From the NCBI RefSeq assembly GCF_019049855.1, contig NZ_JAHLSY010000003.1, forward strand, positions 98,688 to 162,687: a DNA stretch of 64,000 nucleotides, in the 5' to 3' direction. The notes under the pieces are model-generated. The model saw nothing but the letters and a program-made list of their open reading frames with translations. It was not told where the DNA came from and did no database searches. The position numbers were made by a program, and so were the translations under genes. Below, piece by piece: positions 10,852 to 18,776 of the stretch (positions are counted from its first letter, which is position 1; every line of letters begins with the position of its first letter). The stretch is from Hydrogenophilus thiooxidans. Lineage in GTDB: Bacteria > Pseudomonadota > Gammaproteobacteria > Burkholderiales > Rhodocyclaceae.

Positions 10852-11714
10852 TGGGCCGAGCAGTTCGCATGATGGTCGCGATCGCCGTCACCGTCGGGTT
10901 GGCGGCGTGGTTCTTCCACCAGTACCACGACGCGGTCACCACCGCGCCTTGGCAGCAGTGGAACCTGCGCGATTTCGCTGGTCCTGCACTTCTCATCGTC
11001 GCAAGCCACCTGCTGCGTGCGGCGCGCCTCCATGCGGAACTGCGCGCGCTCTCTTTTGCTGCCTGTTGGCGACTGCTTGCGTACCATACCTTCTGGGTCA
11101 ATATCCTGCCGATGCGCAGCGGCGAGATGGCGCTGCCGTTGCTCCTGGCGCGACACCACCAGGTTCCACTCGTTCGCGCGACCGCAACCCTTTTGTGGCT
11201 GCGCGTGCAGGATCTGATGGTGCTCATCCTCCTGGCAGCGATTCTCTGGCCTGAACTCCCCTTGTTCGTCCGTTTGGGTATCGTCGCACTCCTCGTTGTA
11301 GCCCTCCTGCTTCTGCCCTTTTGGCTGGCGCTCGTGGAACGGTTGCGTTGGCCGTGGCTTGAACGCTTCATCGCCGCGCTGCACATCGCGATTACCCATT
11401 CCCACTCTGTCTGGCATTGGACGATTGCCAATTGGTGTGTCAAAATCGCGGCGGTCGGGTGGCTTCTCGCTGCACTGCTGCCACTCGACGGTTTCGCAGC
11501 GTTGGGTGGCGCATTGGCCGGAGAACTCGCGGCGATTCAACCCGTTCAAGGCATTGCCGGATTTGGTCCTTATGAGGCGGCAGTGGCTGCGCTGTGCCAA
11601 ACGTTTTATGCGATCCCCCTCGCTTCTGGCGTCGTGGCGGGGTTTGCCGCACACCTGCTGCTGTTGGCCGTGAGTACACTCATGGCGTTTTTGGCTTGGA
11701 TCGGAAACCAATGA
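10851..11714 (+). CDS. flippase-like membrane protein (lysylphosphatidylglycerol synthase TM-region / UPF0104 type)
   Basis: About 287 residues with at least seven predicted membrane helices. The pattern matches the integral-membrane domain family seen in MprF and AglD: an ARLHAELRAL stretch, WVNILPMRSGEMALPLLLAR, and the late QPVQGIAGFGPYEAAVAAL motif. Members of this family move lipids, or lipid-linked sugars, across the membrane. I use the GTG that overlaps the previous stop by one base; an ATG at 10869 is an alternative. Its place between a PAP2 phosphatase and a polyprenyl-phosphate glycosyltransferase suggests it flips the lipid-linked sugar made by the next gene; this is inferred from context. 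Confidence 0.8.
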   Translation: MGRAVRMMVAIAVTVGLAAWFFHQYHDAVTTAPWQQWNLRDFAGPALLIVASHLLRAARLHAELRALSFAACWRLLAYHTFWVNILPMRSGEMALPLLLARHHQVPLVRATATLLWLRVQDLMVLILLAAILWPELPLFVRLGIVALLVVALLLLPFWLALVERLRWPWLERFIAALHIAITHSHSVWHWTIANWCVKIAAVGWLLAALLPLDGFAALGGALAGELAAIQPVQGIAGFGPYEAAVAALCQTFYAIPLASGVVAGFAAHLLLLAVSTLMAFLAWIGNQ

Positions 11715-12757
11715 ATTTGCCCGAACACCGTCTGTCGATCGTGGTCCCGTTCTACAACGAAGAAGAGAACATCGCGCCGTTGGTGGCGCAAGTGCATCAA
11801 GCGTTAGCCAACTACCCCCATCCGTGGGAGCTGATCCTGGTCGACGACGGCTCAACCGACCATACGTTGGAACGCATCATTGAAGCGCAGCAACACTACG
11901 GCGGTCACGTCCGACTGGTTGCGTTGCAACGCAATTTCAAACAGACCGCTGCAATGCAAGCCGGCATCGATGCCGCACGCGGCGACGTGATCGTCACGAT
12001 GGATGGCGATCTGCAAAACGACCCGGCGGATATCCCCAGACTTGTGGGCCGCCTGCTCAGCGAAGAGCTCGATCTCGTCTCCGGTTGGCGCAAAGAGCGG
12101 AAAGACGACTTTCTGCTGCGCACGTTCCCCTCGCGCCTCGCCAATGCGCTGATCGGACGGATCACCGGCGTCAAACTCCACGATTACGGGTGCAGCTTGA
12201 AGGCCTACCGCGCCAGCGTTCTGAAAAATGTCACACTCTATGGCGAAATGCACCGCTTCATCCCGGCGTGGATGGCCACGGTCACGCACCCGCGTCGCAT
12301 CGCAGAAGAAGTGGTGACACACCACCCCAGGCGTTTCGGTCAATCGAAATACGGACTGTCGCGCACGTTTCGCGTGATTCTCGATCTGTTGTTCGTCTAT
12401 TTCTTCATGCGCTTTCGCACTCGCCCCGGCCACTTCTTCGGCGGCATCGGCATTGCGGTCGCTGCGCTGGGCGGTCTGATCTTGACTTATCTCTTGGGTG
12501 TCAAACTTTTTCTGGGGGAATCGATCGGCGGGCGACCGCTTCTTCTTGCCGGTTTTTTCTTGGTTTTGAGCGGCGTGCAGTTCCTCACCACCGGGGTGCT
12601 TGCCGAAATGCTCACCCGGGTCTATCACGAATCGGGAGAGCGAACGCAGTACCAGGTGCGTACGATCACCCCCACGGATGCCGAAGCGGGGTGGCATAAG
12701 CCCGCGCAGTCTGAACCGAAAACGAACGATCCCGCACACGGAGTCGCATCCGTATGA
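11711..12757 (+). CDS. family-2 glycosyltransferase, polyprenyl-phosphate type (ArnC/DPM1/GtrB-like)
   Basis: A 348-residue enzyme with an N-terminal GT-A domain: LSIVVPFYNEEENI, LILVDDGSTD, then the donor and metal motif MDGDLQNDP, and KERKDDFLLRTFPSRLAN, typical of enzymes that put a sugar on undecaprenyl or dolichyl phosphate on the cytoplasmic face. Two membrane helices at about 235-260 and 275-300 complete the ArnC/GtrB plan. The start ATG overlaps the previous stop (ATGA). The next gene is an ArnT-like transferase that would use the product. The sugar cannot be read from sequence; the rest of an arn pathway (ArnA, ArnB, ArnD) is not in the window, so aminoarabinose is only one possibility. 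Confidence 0.9.
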   Translation: MNLPEHRLSIVVPFYNEEENIAPLVAQVHQALANYPHPWELILVDDGSTDHTLERIIEAQQHYGGHVRLVALQRNFKQTAAMQAGIDAARGDVIVTMDGDLQNDPADIPRLVGRLLSEELDLVSGWRKERKDDFLLRTFPSRLANALIGRITGVKLHDYGCSLKAYRASVLKNVTLYGEMHRFIPAWMATVTHPRRIAEEVVTHHPRRFGQSKYGLSRTFRVILDLLFVYFFMRFRTRPGHFFGGIGIAVAALGGLILTYLLGVKLFLGESIGGRPLLLAGFFLVLSGVQFLTTGVLAEMLTRVYHESGERTQYQVRTITPTDAEAGWHKPAQSEPKTNDPAHGVASV

Positions 12758-14337
12758 ACGGACGGATTGGGTTTTGCCCCGAACCGGTGGCAACGTCGCT
12801 GCGCGTCCGTAGCGTCTGGGCGCTCTTGCTGCTCTCCCTGGTCGTTGGTTTCGTCTTTTTTGCCCATTTGGGAGGGTACCCGCTCTTCGATGTCGATGAA
12901 GGGGCATTTGCTGAAGCGACGCGAGAAATGGTCGCGAATGGTGACTACGGCTTCCCCGTGCTCGACGGCGCTCCGCGGTTCGACAAACCCATCCTCATTT
13001 ACTGGCTGCAAGCGGTAGCGATGACGCTTTTTGGCGTCGAGACGTGGAGCGCTCGCTTCCCTTCTGCCGTCGCTGCAGTCCTTTGGGTCTTCGCTACCTG
13101 GCATTTCGCCCGCCATCGCTTCGGTGACCGCCCGGCGTTCCTAGCCGCCGCGATTTTGGCCACCGCAATCGGCCCGTGGGCGATCGGTCGCGCGGCAACT
13201 GCCGATGCGTGGTTGAATCTTTGGCTGGCGCTTGCTGCGTTCGACGCTTGGCGCCACATCGAGTCGCACCGCCGCACACCACTTGTTCGGGCCTATTTGT
13301 GGATGGCGCTTGGCTTTCTCACCAAGGGCCCCGTCGCGGTGCTCGTTCCTGGAGCGGCGGTACTCCTGTATTGTGCCGCTCAAGGCAATTGGCGCCGTTT
13401 TTGGGCGATGCTGCGCAACCCGATCGGTTGGCTGGTGTTCCTTGGGGTCGCCCTTCCCTGGTACGGTTACGCGTTGTGGCGTGAAGGGTGGGCGTTCGTC
13501 GAAGGATTTTTCCTCAAGCACAACGTGCAGCGTTTTGCCGACACCTTGGAACGACATGGCGGCGATTGGTGGTATTTCCTCGCGGTCACACCGCTTCTCC
13601 TCGCACCGTGGACCTTCCTGCTCCTTCCCGCCCTCACCCGGATATGGGCCGACCGCACCGTGGCGCTACGCCGTTTTCTCTGGTTCTGGGCGGTTTTCGT
13701 CGTGATCTTCTTTTCGTTGGCCCAGACGAAACTGCCCCACTACGCTCTCTACGGCATCACTCCGCTCGCCCTTTTGCTCGCCAATCACCAGGACCATGCC
13801 CGTGGGAAATGGTTGGCGACCGTCCCCGTGCTTTCGGCGCTCATCGTCGTGATCACCGCAACCCTTCCTGCGCTGCTGGTCGAAGTGGCGCAACGCTCGG
13901 ATCGACTCTCCCCCTTCCACCAAGCGCTCGCCGCGGGCGCTTTCGAAGCGTGGCCCGTTGAAGCGTACCTCGCTGCGGGTGCGGCACTGCTGCTCATCGT
14001 TGCGTTTTGGCGCTGCCAATCACTGCTCAGCTCCGAGATCAGCGCACTCCTGAGTGCCGCGGTGGCGTCTCTCTGGCTTGCGTTCCGTCTGTTACCGTGG
14101 GCCGGGGAGGTGCTTCAAGGCCCCATTTACCGCGCGGCGGTTGCCGCGCAGGGGCAACCGGTGGTCAATATCGGGCTACGCGCGCCGAGTTTCAGTTTTT
14201 ACCGTCAAGCGATCACGCCGAAACGGCCGCCCGCCCCCGGCGAGTGGTTCGTGACTCGGATCGACCGACTGCCGGAATTCCCCTATACGCTTCGTTTCGA
14301 GGCGCGTGGTGTCGTGCTGGGAGAACGCACGCAATGA
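12754..14337 (+). CDS. ArnT/PMT-type membrane glycosyltransferase (GT-C fold)
   Basis: A 527-residue polytopic membrane protein of the dolichyl-phosphate-mannose mannosyltransferase / ArnT superfamily. After the first helix comes the catalytic loop with YPLFDVDEGAFAEATREM (the acidic DE pair expected of GT-C enzymes) and APRFDKPILIYWLQ; ArnT has the same arrangement. About 11 helices follow, then a periplasmic C-terminal part. Such enzymes take sugar from undecaprenyl phosphate on the periplasmic side and move it to lipid A or another envelope acceptor. It overlaps the preceding GT2 gene by four bases (ATGA) and the next gene in the same way. Acceptor and sugar are unknown. Confidence 0.88.
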   Translation: MNGRIGFCPEPVATSLRVRSVWALLLLSLVVGFVFFAHLGGYPLFDVDEGAFAEATREMVANGDYGFPVLDGAPRFDKPILIYWLQAVAMTLFGVETWSARFPSAVAAVLWVFATWHFARHRFGDRPAFLAAAILATAIGPWAIGRAATADAWLNLWLALAAFDAWRHIESHRRTPLVRAYLWMALGFLTKGPVAVLVPGAAVLLYCAAQGNWRRFWAMLRNPIGWLVFLGVALPWYGYALWREGWAFVEGFFLKHNVQRFADTLERHGGDWWYFLAVTPLLLAPWTFLLLPALTRIWADRTVALRRFLWFWAVFVVIFFSLAQTKLPHYALYGITPLALLLANHQDHARGKWLATVPVLSALIVVITATLPALLVEVAQRSDRLSPFHQALAAGAFEAWPVEAYLAAGAALLLIVAFWRCQSLLSSEISALLSAAVASLWLAFRLLPWAGEVLQGPIYRAAVAAQGQPVVNIGLRAPSFSFYRQAITPKRPPAPGEWFVTRIDRLPEFPYTLRFEARGVVLGERTQ

Positions 14338-15032
14338 AGCTGCGCCCGTTGCGCGTTACCCTGACGTTCGTTGCAATCGCTGCGCTCGCCACATTTACCC
14401 TACTATGGATCGCGCCGCCCCCACCTGCCGATTGGGAAGCCGCGCCACCGTGGCATGCCCGACAAAACGGTGCGTACTGGCAAGTCATGGGATGGACGCT
14501 GGGCGCCACCACGCCCGAACAGGTCGCGAAACGGCTCGGCAGCGACGTGCAGTGGGCGATTCTGCGTCGACCCGAGCAACCCGTCGTACTCGAAGGCTGG
14601 GTACCTGAGTTCGCCGTTCAGGGGCTAACGGGAAAATTGCTGCTCCAATTCGAACTGCCGGAACCGCTGCAAGCGCTCGCCGAAGCCGAAGGACGGGGCG
14701 CCGAAATCACGGCAAGCGGCAACCTGCGACGCGAATTCGACCCCTTGCACCAGAGCGACCCCCGCTGGCGACAGGCAACACAGTTGCAACTGCTCACCTT
14801 CCTACCGAGTGTGCGCATCGATGCCGCAACCCTCGAAGCGCGCTTCGCTGCGCTGGGAACAGCGCCACACCGCTGGCAAGACGAAACGCAGGCGTCGCAC
14901 TGGCTCTATGCGCTTTCCTGCGCCGCACCTTGTACGCCCTTGGGCGTCCATATTGCATTACCGGCTGAAAACGGTCGCCCGGTGATCGAGTACGCGCTCC
15001 TCGAACGGTTCGCTGCGCTCCTCCCTTCTTGA
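14334..15032 (+). CDS. unrecognised membrane-anchored protein
   Basis: A 232-residue protein I do not recognise. It begins with one hydrophobic helix (residues 9-26, LTFVAIAALATFTLLWIA) that could be a signal anchor or uncleaved signal peptide, then a soluble and probably periplasmic domain with a Cys pair near the end (ALSCAAPCTPLGVH). No known catalytic motif is visible. Its ATG overlaps the stop of the ArnT-like gene, so it is the last member of the cluster. A role as accessory subunit or acceptor-binding partner of the transferase is a guess from position. Its end overlaps the -35 box of the rpsP promoter. Confidence 0.7.
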   Translation: MKLRPLRVTLTFVAIAALATFTLLWIAPPPPADWEAAPPWHARQNGAYWQVMGWTLGATTPEQVAKRLGSDVQWAILRRPEQPVVLEGWVPEFAVQGLTGKLLLQFELPEPLQALAEAEGRGAEITASGNLRREFDPLHQSDPRWRQATQLQLLTFLPSVRIDAATLEARFAALGTAPHRWQDETQASHWLYALSCAAPCTPLGVHIALPAENGRPVIEYALLERFAALLPS

Positions 15033-15056
15033 TTTTCCCGCCTTTTTCGTTATAAT
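15029..15056 (+). promoter_or_regulatory. sigma-70-type promoter of rpsP-rimM-trmD
   Basis: TTGATT (15029-15034) and a perfect TATAAT (15051-15056) are 16 bases apart, and the ATG of rpsP follows 38 bases later. The -35 box overlaps the stop codon of the preceding gene. Confidence 0.8.
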
Positions 15057-15094
15057 GCGCTGCTTTCCCAACTAACGATTAGGAATCGACTCTC

Positions 15095-15343
15095 ATGGTG
15101 GTGATTCGTCTTGCCCGTGGCGGCGCGAAAAAGCGCCCGTTCTATAGCGTCGTCGTTACCGACTCGCGCAATCGGCGTGACGGTCGTTTCATCGAGCGTG
15201 TCGGCTTCTACAACCCCGTGGCCTCTGGCAACGAAAAGCCGCTGTCGCTCAATCTGGAACGCGTCGATTATTGGGTAAGCAAAGGGGCGCAGCTTTCTGA
15301 CGCCGTTGCGCGCTTGGTGAAGCAAGTCCGCCGCGCTGGCTAA
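15095..15343 (+). CDS. rpsP: 30S ribosomal protein S16
   Basis: An 82-residue S16 protein with the hallmark start [20 protein letters not shown] and the block [15 protein letters not shown]16 binds 16S rRNA early in 30S assembly. It is the first gene after a strong promoter and is followed 20 bases later by rimM, as in most proteobacteria. Length and ends agree with the family. Confidence 0.98.
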   Translation: MVVIRLARGGAKKRPFYSVVVTDSRNRRDGRFIERVGFYNPVASGNEKPLSLNLERVDYWVSKGAQLSDAVARLVKQVRRAG

Positions 15344-15363
15344 CTCGTTTTCGTATCGCTGCA

Positions 15364-15879
15364 ATGAGCGAGGTCATCGTACTCGGACGACTTACCTCGC
15401 CCTTTGCGATCAAAGGCTGGTTCAAACTCCACCCTTTCGGCGACGACCCCGAATCGTGGCAGGCAATGCCACAGTGGTGGGTGTCGCCGGAGAGCGGCGC
15501 GCCACTCGATGCGTGGCAGCAACTGACCTTAGAAGCGCTAACCCCACATGGAAAGGGGTGGATCGTCAAATTTCAGGAAATTTCCGACCGCACTGCTGCG
15601 GAAGCGTACCGTGGCTGGTACGTCGGGGCGCCGCGTTCCGCACTGCCCGAACCCGAAGCCGACGAATTTTACTGGGGCGATCTCGTCGGCTGTAGGGTCG
15701 AAACTCCAAAGGGCGAGGTGTTGGGCGTGGTGATAGAGCTCATTTCGGCCGGTGCGCACGATGTCTTGGTCGTGCGCAATGACAAGAAAACGCACCTCAT
15801 CCCGTTCGTCCGCGCCTATGTCCCCACGGTGGATCTCAACGAGCGGCGAATCGTAGCCGATTGGTCCCCCGAATGGTGA
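15364..15879 (+). CDS. rimM: 16S rRNA processing protein RimM
   Basis: A 171-residue RimM, which helps mature the 30S head and binds S19. The N-terminal domain begins VIVLGRLTSPFAIKGWFKLHPF and ends near the AEAYRGWYVGAPRSALPE linker; the C-terminal PRC-barrel follows with EFYWGDLVGCRVETPKGEVLG and HLIPFVRAYV. It sits between rpsP and trmD with short gaps, consistent with one operon. Confidence 0.96.
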   Translation: MSEVIVLGRLTSPFAIKGWFKLHPFGDDPESWQAMPQWWVSPESGAPLDAWQQLTLEALTPHGKGWIVKFQEISDRTAAEAYRGWYVGAPRSALPEPEADEFYWGDLVGCRVETPKGEVLGVVIELISAGAHDVLVVRNDKKTHLIPFVRAYVPTVDLNERRIVADWSPEW

Positions 15880-15891
15880 TCTGACCCGTTC

Positions 15892-16605
15892 GTGCGTTGC
15901 GACATCGTCACCCTTTTCCCCGAAATGTTTGCCGCGCTCACCGAGTACGGTGTGACGGGACGCGCCGCGAAAAGGGGGCGTTATACGCTCGTCTTCCACA
16001 ATCCTCGCGACTACACCCCGCTCCCCCATCGTCAGGTAGACGATCGCCCCTACGGCGGGGGACCCGGCATGGTCATGCGGCCCGAACCCCTCACCGCGGC
16101 GATCCGCGCAGCGAAAACCGCCCAACATGCTGAGCTGGGTTTCACCGGCCCGGTGATCTATCTTTCACCCCAAGGCAAACGCTTCACCCAAGCCGATGCC
16201 CACCGGCTTGCGCAGTACCCGGCGTTCACGCTGTTGTGTGGACGTTACGAAGGGATCGATCAGCGCGTGATCGACCTCGAGGTCGACGAAGAGCTGTCGC
16301 TGGGTGATTTCGTCTTGAGCGGTGGCGAACTCGCGGCGATGGTGGTACTCGACGCCACGATTCGGTTGCTTCCCGGTGTTTTGGGTGATGCCGAATCGGC
16401 CCGTCGCGACTCGTTCCAGGCGGGATTACTCGACCATCCCCACTATACGCGCCCGGAAACCTTCGAAGGGTTACGTGTGCCCTCGGTACTGCTTTCAGGC
16501 AATCACACTGCGATACAAAAATGGCGGCAGGCGCAAGCGATGGAACGCACTGCGCGCTGCCGCCCCGATCTTTTGGACGATCGCAAAGACGCATTCAACC
16601 CTTGA
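15892..16605 (+). CDS. trmD: tRNA (guanine-37-N1)-methyltransferase
   Basis: A 237-residue SPOUT methyltransferase that makes m1G37 in tRNAs reading CNN codons, needed to prevent frameshifting. The trefoil-knot signatures are clear: [34 protein letters not shown] and [12 protein letters not shown]. The start is a GTG twelve bases behind rimM. The last 11 bases overlap the end of the convergent hsp20 gene. rplS, which normally follows directly in this operon, is displaced to the far side of hsp20. Confidence 0.97.
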   Translation: MRCDIVTLFPEMFAALTEYGVTGRAAKRGRYTLVFHNPRDYTPLPHRQVDDRPYGGGPGMVMRPEPLTAAIRAAKTAQHAELGFTGPVIYLSPQGKRFTQADAHRLAQYPAFTLLCGRYEGIDQRVIDLEVDEELSLGDFVLSGGELAAMVVLDATIRLLPGVLGDAESARRDSFQAGLLDHPHYTRPETFEGLRVPSVLLSGNHTAIQKWRQAQAMERTARCRPDLLDDRKDAFNP

Positions 16606-17047
16606 TTTCGATCCGTTTCGGCTTCACCGCTTCACTCTTGCCGATCCGTACTTCGAGCACCCCGTCTTTGAACTGCGCGGAGATCTGATCCGGATCGGCA
16701 TCTTCGGGCAACGTGAAGCTGCGAACGAACCGACCATAGACCCGCTCGACGCGGTGATATTTCTTGTCTTTCTCTTCTTTCTCTTGTTTGCGTTCGCCAC
16801 TGATCGAAAGCACCCCGTTTTCCAACGTCACATGGACGTCGTCCTTCGCAAGGCCGGGCAAATCGGCTTTGATCAGATAGCCGTTTTCGTTCTCCTCGAT
16901 ATCGACGAGCGGCGCCCAGTCAGCCATCCGCATCGCTTCCTGCCCTTCGCTGCTCGGCACGAGCGAACGGCTCATCAACGCCGCCAGTCGATTTTGCAGT
17001 TCTTCCAGTTCCCGAAACGGATTCCATGGCATGATGCGCGTGGTCAT
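16595..17047 (-). CDS. small heat-shock protein, Hsp20 family
   Basis: A 150-residue alpha-crystallin-type chaperone that holds unfolding proteins. An N-terminal arm (residues 1-45, [15 protein letters not shown]) is followed by the alpha-crystallin domain (about 46-140) with [22 protein letters not shown], the [14 protein letters not shown] block and DGVLEVRI. The C terminus ends KPKRIEIKG, carrying the usual I-x-I tail. GGAGG precedes the ATG at 17045-17047. It is convergent with trmD (11-base overlap) and sits inside what is normally the trmD-rplS junction. A sigma-32-like promoter lies upstream. Confidence 0.93.
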   Translation of the reverse strand: MTTRIMPWNPFRELEELQNRLAALMSRSLVPSSEGQEAMRMADWAPLVDIEENENGYLIKADLPGLAKDDVHVTLENGVLSISGERKQEKEEKDKKYHRVERVYGRFVRSFTLPEDADPDQISAQFKDGVLEVRIGKSEAVKPKRIEIKG

Positions 17048-17088
17048 GGTGACACCTCCTTTCGTTGCTTCCTCAGTCTTAGTTTTTT

Positions 17089-17116
17089 ATTTAGGGTCAC
17101 ACTTGCGCTTTTCAAG
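17089..17116 (-). promoter_or_regulatory. heat-shock (sigma-32-type) promoter of hsp20
   Basis: On the minus strand CTTGAAA (17110-17116) is followed after 13 bases by CCCTAAAT (17089-17096). The E. coli sigma-32 consensus, from established knowledge, is CTTGAAA, 11-16 bases, CCCCATNT. The -35 is perfect and the -10 has 6 of 7 defined positions. It lies 42 bases before the start codon. Confidence 0.7.
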
Positions 17117-17162
17117 AGGTTTGGCAACGAATGCCCCCGCTTTTCTTTTTGTTTCACTTTGG

Positions 17163-17168
17163 TACAAT
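17163..17168 (+). promoter_or_regulatory. possible -10 box of an rplS promoter
   Basis: TACAAT lies 65 bases before the rplS ATG, in the gap divergent to hsp20. No good -35 is visible. A small CAACC/GGTTG hairpin (17190-17203) sits in the leader. Since hsp20 blocks read-through from trmD on the same strand only passively, rplS plausibly needs its own promoter. Confidence 0.35.
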
Positions 17169-17233
17169 TCCGGCTTTTCACTGCACCACCAACCCTCGGG
17201 TTGCTCTGGGCACGAAGTCGAAAGGAGCCAATC

Positions 17234-17623
17234 ATGAACCTGTTGGAACAACTCGAACGCGAAGAGATCGAACGCCTCACTCAGGGTAAGACCATCCCCA
17301 ACTTTCGCGCGGGGGATACGGTGAGTGTCGCAACGCGCGTCGTCGAAGGGAACCGTACACGGATTCAGAACTTCGAAGGCGTCGTGATCGCCAAACGCAA
17401 TCGCGGGCTCAACTCGTCGTTCATCGTCCGCAAAATCTCTTCCGGCGTCGGGGTCGAGCGCACCTTCCAACTCTATTCCCCGCTCATCGAGTCGATCACA
17501 GTAGTGCGCCGCGGTGACGTGCGCCGCGCCAAGCTCTACTACCTGCGCAACCGCTCCGGGAAGTCGGCGCGTATCAAAGAGTTGGTTGGCGCCAAAGCGC
17601 AGAAAGCCTCGCGCGCCATCTAA
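17234..17623 (+). CDS. rplS: 50S ribosomal protein L19
   Basis: A 129-residue L19 with the family's typical blocks: the N-terminal helix [44 protein letters not shown], and [15 protein letters not shown]19 sits at the 30S-50S interface. AAAGGAG is well spaced before the ATG. In most proteobacteria rplS follows trmD at once; here the hsp20 gene on the other strand lies between them. A strong terminator follows. Confidence 0.97.
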   Translation: MNLLEQLEREEIERLTQGKTIPNFRAGDTVSVATRVVEGNRTRIQNFEGVVIAKRNRGLNSSFIVRKISSGVGVERTFQLYSPLIESITVVRRGDVRRAKLYYLRNRSGKSARIKELVGAKAQKASRAI

Positions 17624-17643
17624 CCCGTTTTTCTCGATCCCGC

Positions 17644-17675
17644 AAAAAGCCCGCGAATGGTTCGCGGGCTTTTTT
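17644..17675. terminator. bidirectional terminator between rplS and lptG
   Basis: Stem AAAAGCCCGCGAA / TTCGCGGGCTTTT with a TGG loop and T-runs on both strands. It lies between the convergent ends of rplS and lptG and can stop both. Confidence 0.9.
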
Positions 17676-17684
17676 ACGATTCCT

Positions 17685-18776
17685 TCAACGTTGTTCGATC
17701 CGCCACCACAAGGCGATTGCCAAGAACGCAAAGAAGAGGACCGGCAGCAGCGCGGAAACGAACGGCGAAACCCCCCAAACGGCAACGATTCGGCCGCTCA
17801 GTTGCGTGAGCAGGAAAAACGCCACGCCCAACATCGTCCCGGCAAAGACCCGCCACCCCAACTGCACCGTTCTGCTGTGCCCCATCACGAAAGGAACGGC
17901 AAGGGTGGCCATCACCACCAACAAGAGCGGCAACAAAACTTTACGCCAAAACGCTGCCTCGAACGGTTTGCTCTCTCCCCCGTTCTTTCGCAAAAATTGA
18001 ATGTAGCGGTAAAGGACGTCGAGCCTCATCCGCTGCGGTTCGACCCAGAGCACTGCCAGGGTTTCCGGCGTGAGCTCACTACGCCAGAAGTGGTCCCGGA
18101 GCGTTTCCTGACGGACTGCGTCATCCTGAAAGGTACGCCGCTCGACCTCGGGAAAGTACCATCCCTCTTGCGCTGCATCGTAAATCCCTTCAGGCGCATG
18201 ATCGATCGCCTGCAACCGCGGTTTATCGCCCGGTTCGAGCCGATACCACCAGACATCGCCAATCGTTTGCGCGTCGCGCACGGCACCGATGTGCACGAAA
18301 CGGTCCCCATCGCGGACCCACAAACCGCGTCGCGGCGAACGCTGCGCCGCATCGACACCGATCCCCTCATCCCATTGCCGCGCCAGCCGTTCGGTCACCG
18401 GTACAACCCATTCGGCCAGCGCCATCGTCGCCGCGGCGACCGCCAGCGCGGCAATCGCAACCAGCCGCCACAATCGATAGGGGGACAACCCCACGGTGCG
18501 CAACACCGCCAACTCCGAATGACGCGCCAGTTGCGCCAATGCGACCAACGTTCCTACCAACAACGCAACCGGTGCCATTTCGACCCATCGCCCGGGTTGC
18601 AACAACAGCGCGTACCCCAATACCCGAAAAACCGTCCATCCGGGTTGTCCCAAGCGATCCAGCGCGTCCAAAAAATCGAAAAAGAGCAACAAGCCGCCAA
18701 AAACCGCGCCGACCAAAAGGGTTCCGCGCAGAATGTTCCCGACCAGCCAACGCGATACCAGGTGGTTGCACATCAT
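17685..18776 (-). CDS. lptG: LPS export ABC transporter permease LptG
   Basis: A 363-residue permease of the LptB2FG complex that extracts lipopolysaccharide from the inner membrane. It has the family plan: three N-terminal membrane helices with the ELAVLRTVGLSPYRLWRL coupling-helix region near residues 90-110, a periplasmic beta-jellyroll domain (about 130-260), then three C-terminal helices. The ATG used overlaps the stop of lptF (ATGA); an in-frame ATG seven codons upstream is possible. It follows lptF as in most Gram-negatives. Confidence 0.92.
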   Translation of the reverse strand: MMCNHLVSRWLVGNILRGTLLVGAVFGGLLLFFDFLDALDRLGQPGWTVFRVLGYALLLQPGRWVEMAPVALLVGTLVALAQLARHSELAVLRTVGLSPYRLWRLVAIAALAVAAATMALAEWVVPVTERLARQWDEGIGVDAAQRSPRRGLWVRDGDRFVHIGAVRDAQTIGDVWWYRLEPGDKPRLQAIDHAPEGIYDAAQEGWYFPEVERRTFQDDAVRQETLRDHFWRSELTPETLAVLWVEPQRMRLDVLYRYIQFLRKNGGESKPFEAAFWRKVLLPLLLVVMATLAVPFVMGHSRTVQLGWRVFAGTMLGVAFFLLTQLSGRIVAVWGVSPFVSALLPVLFFAFLAIALWWRIEQR

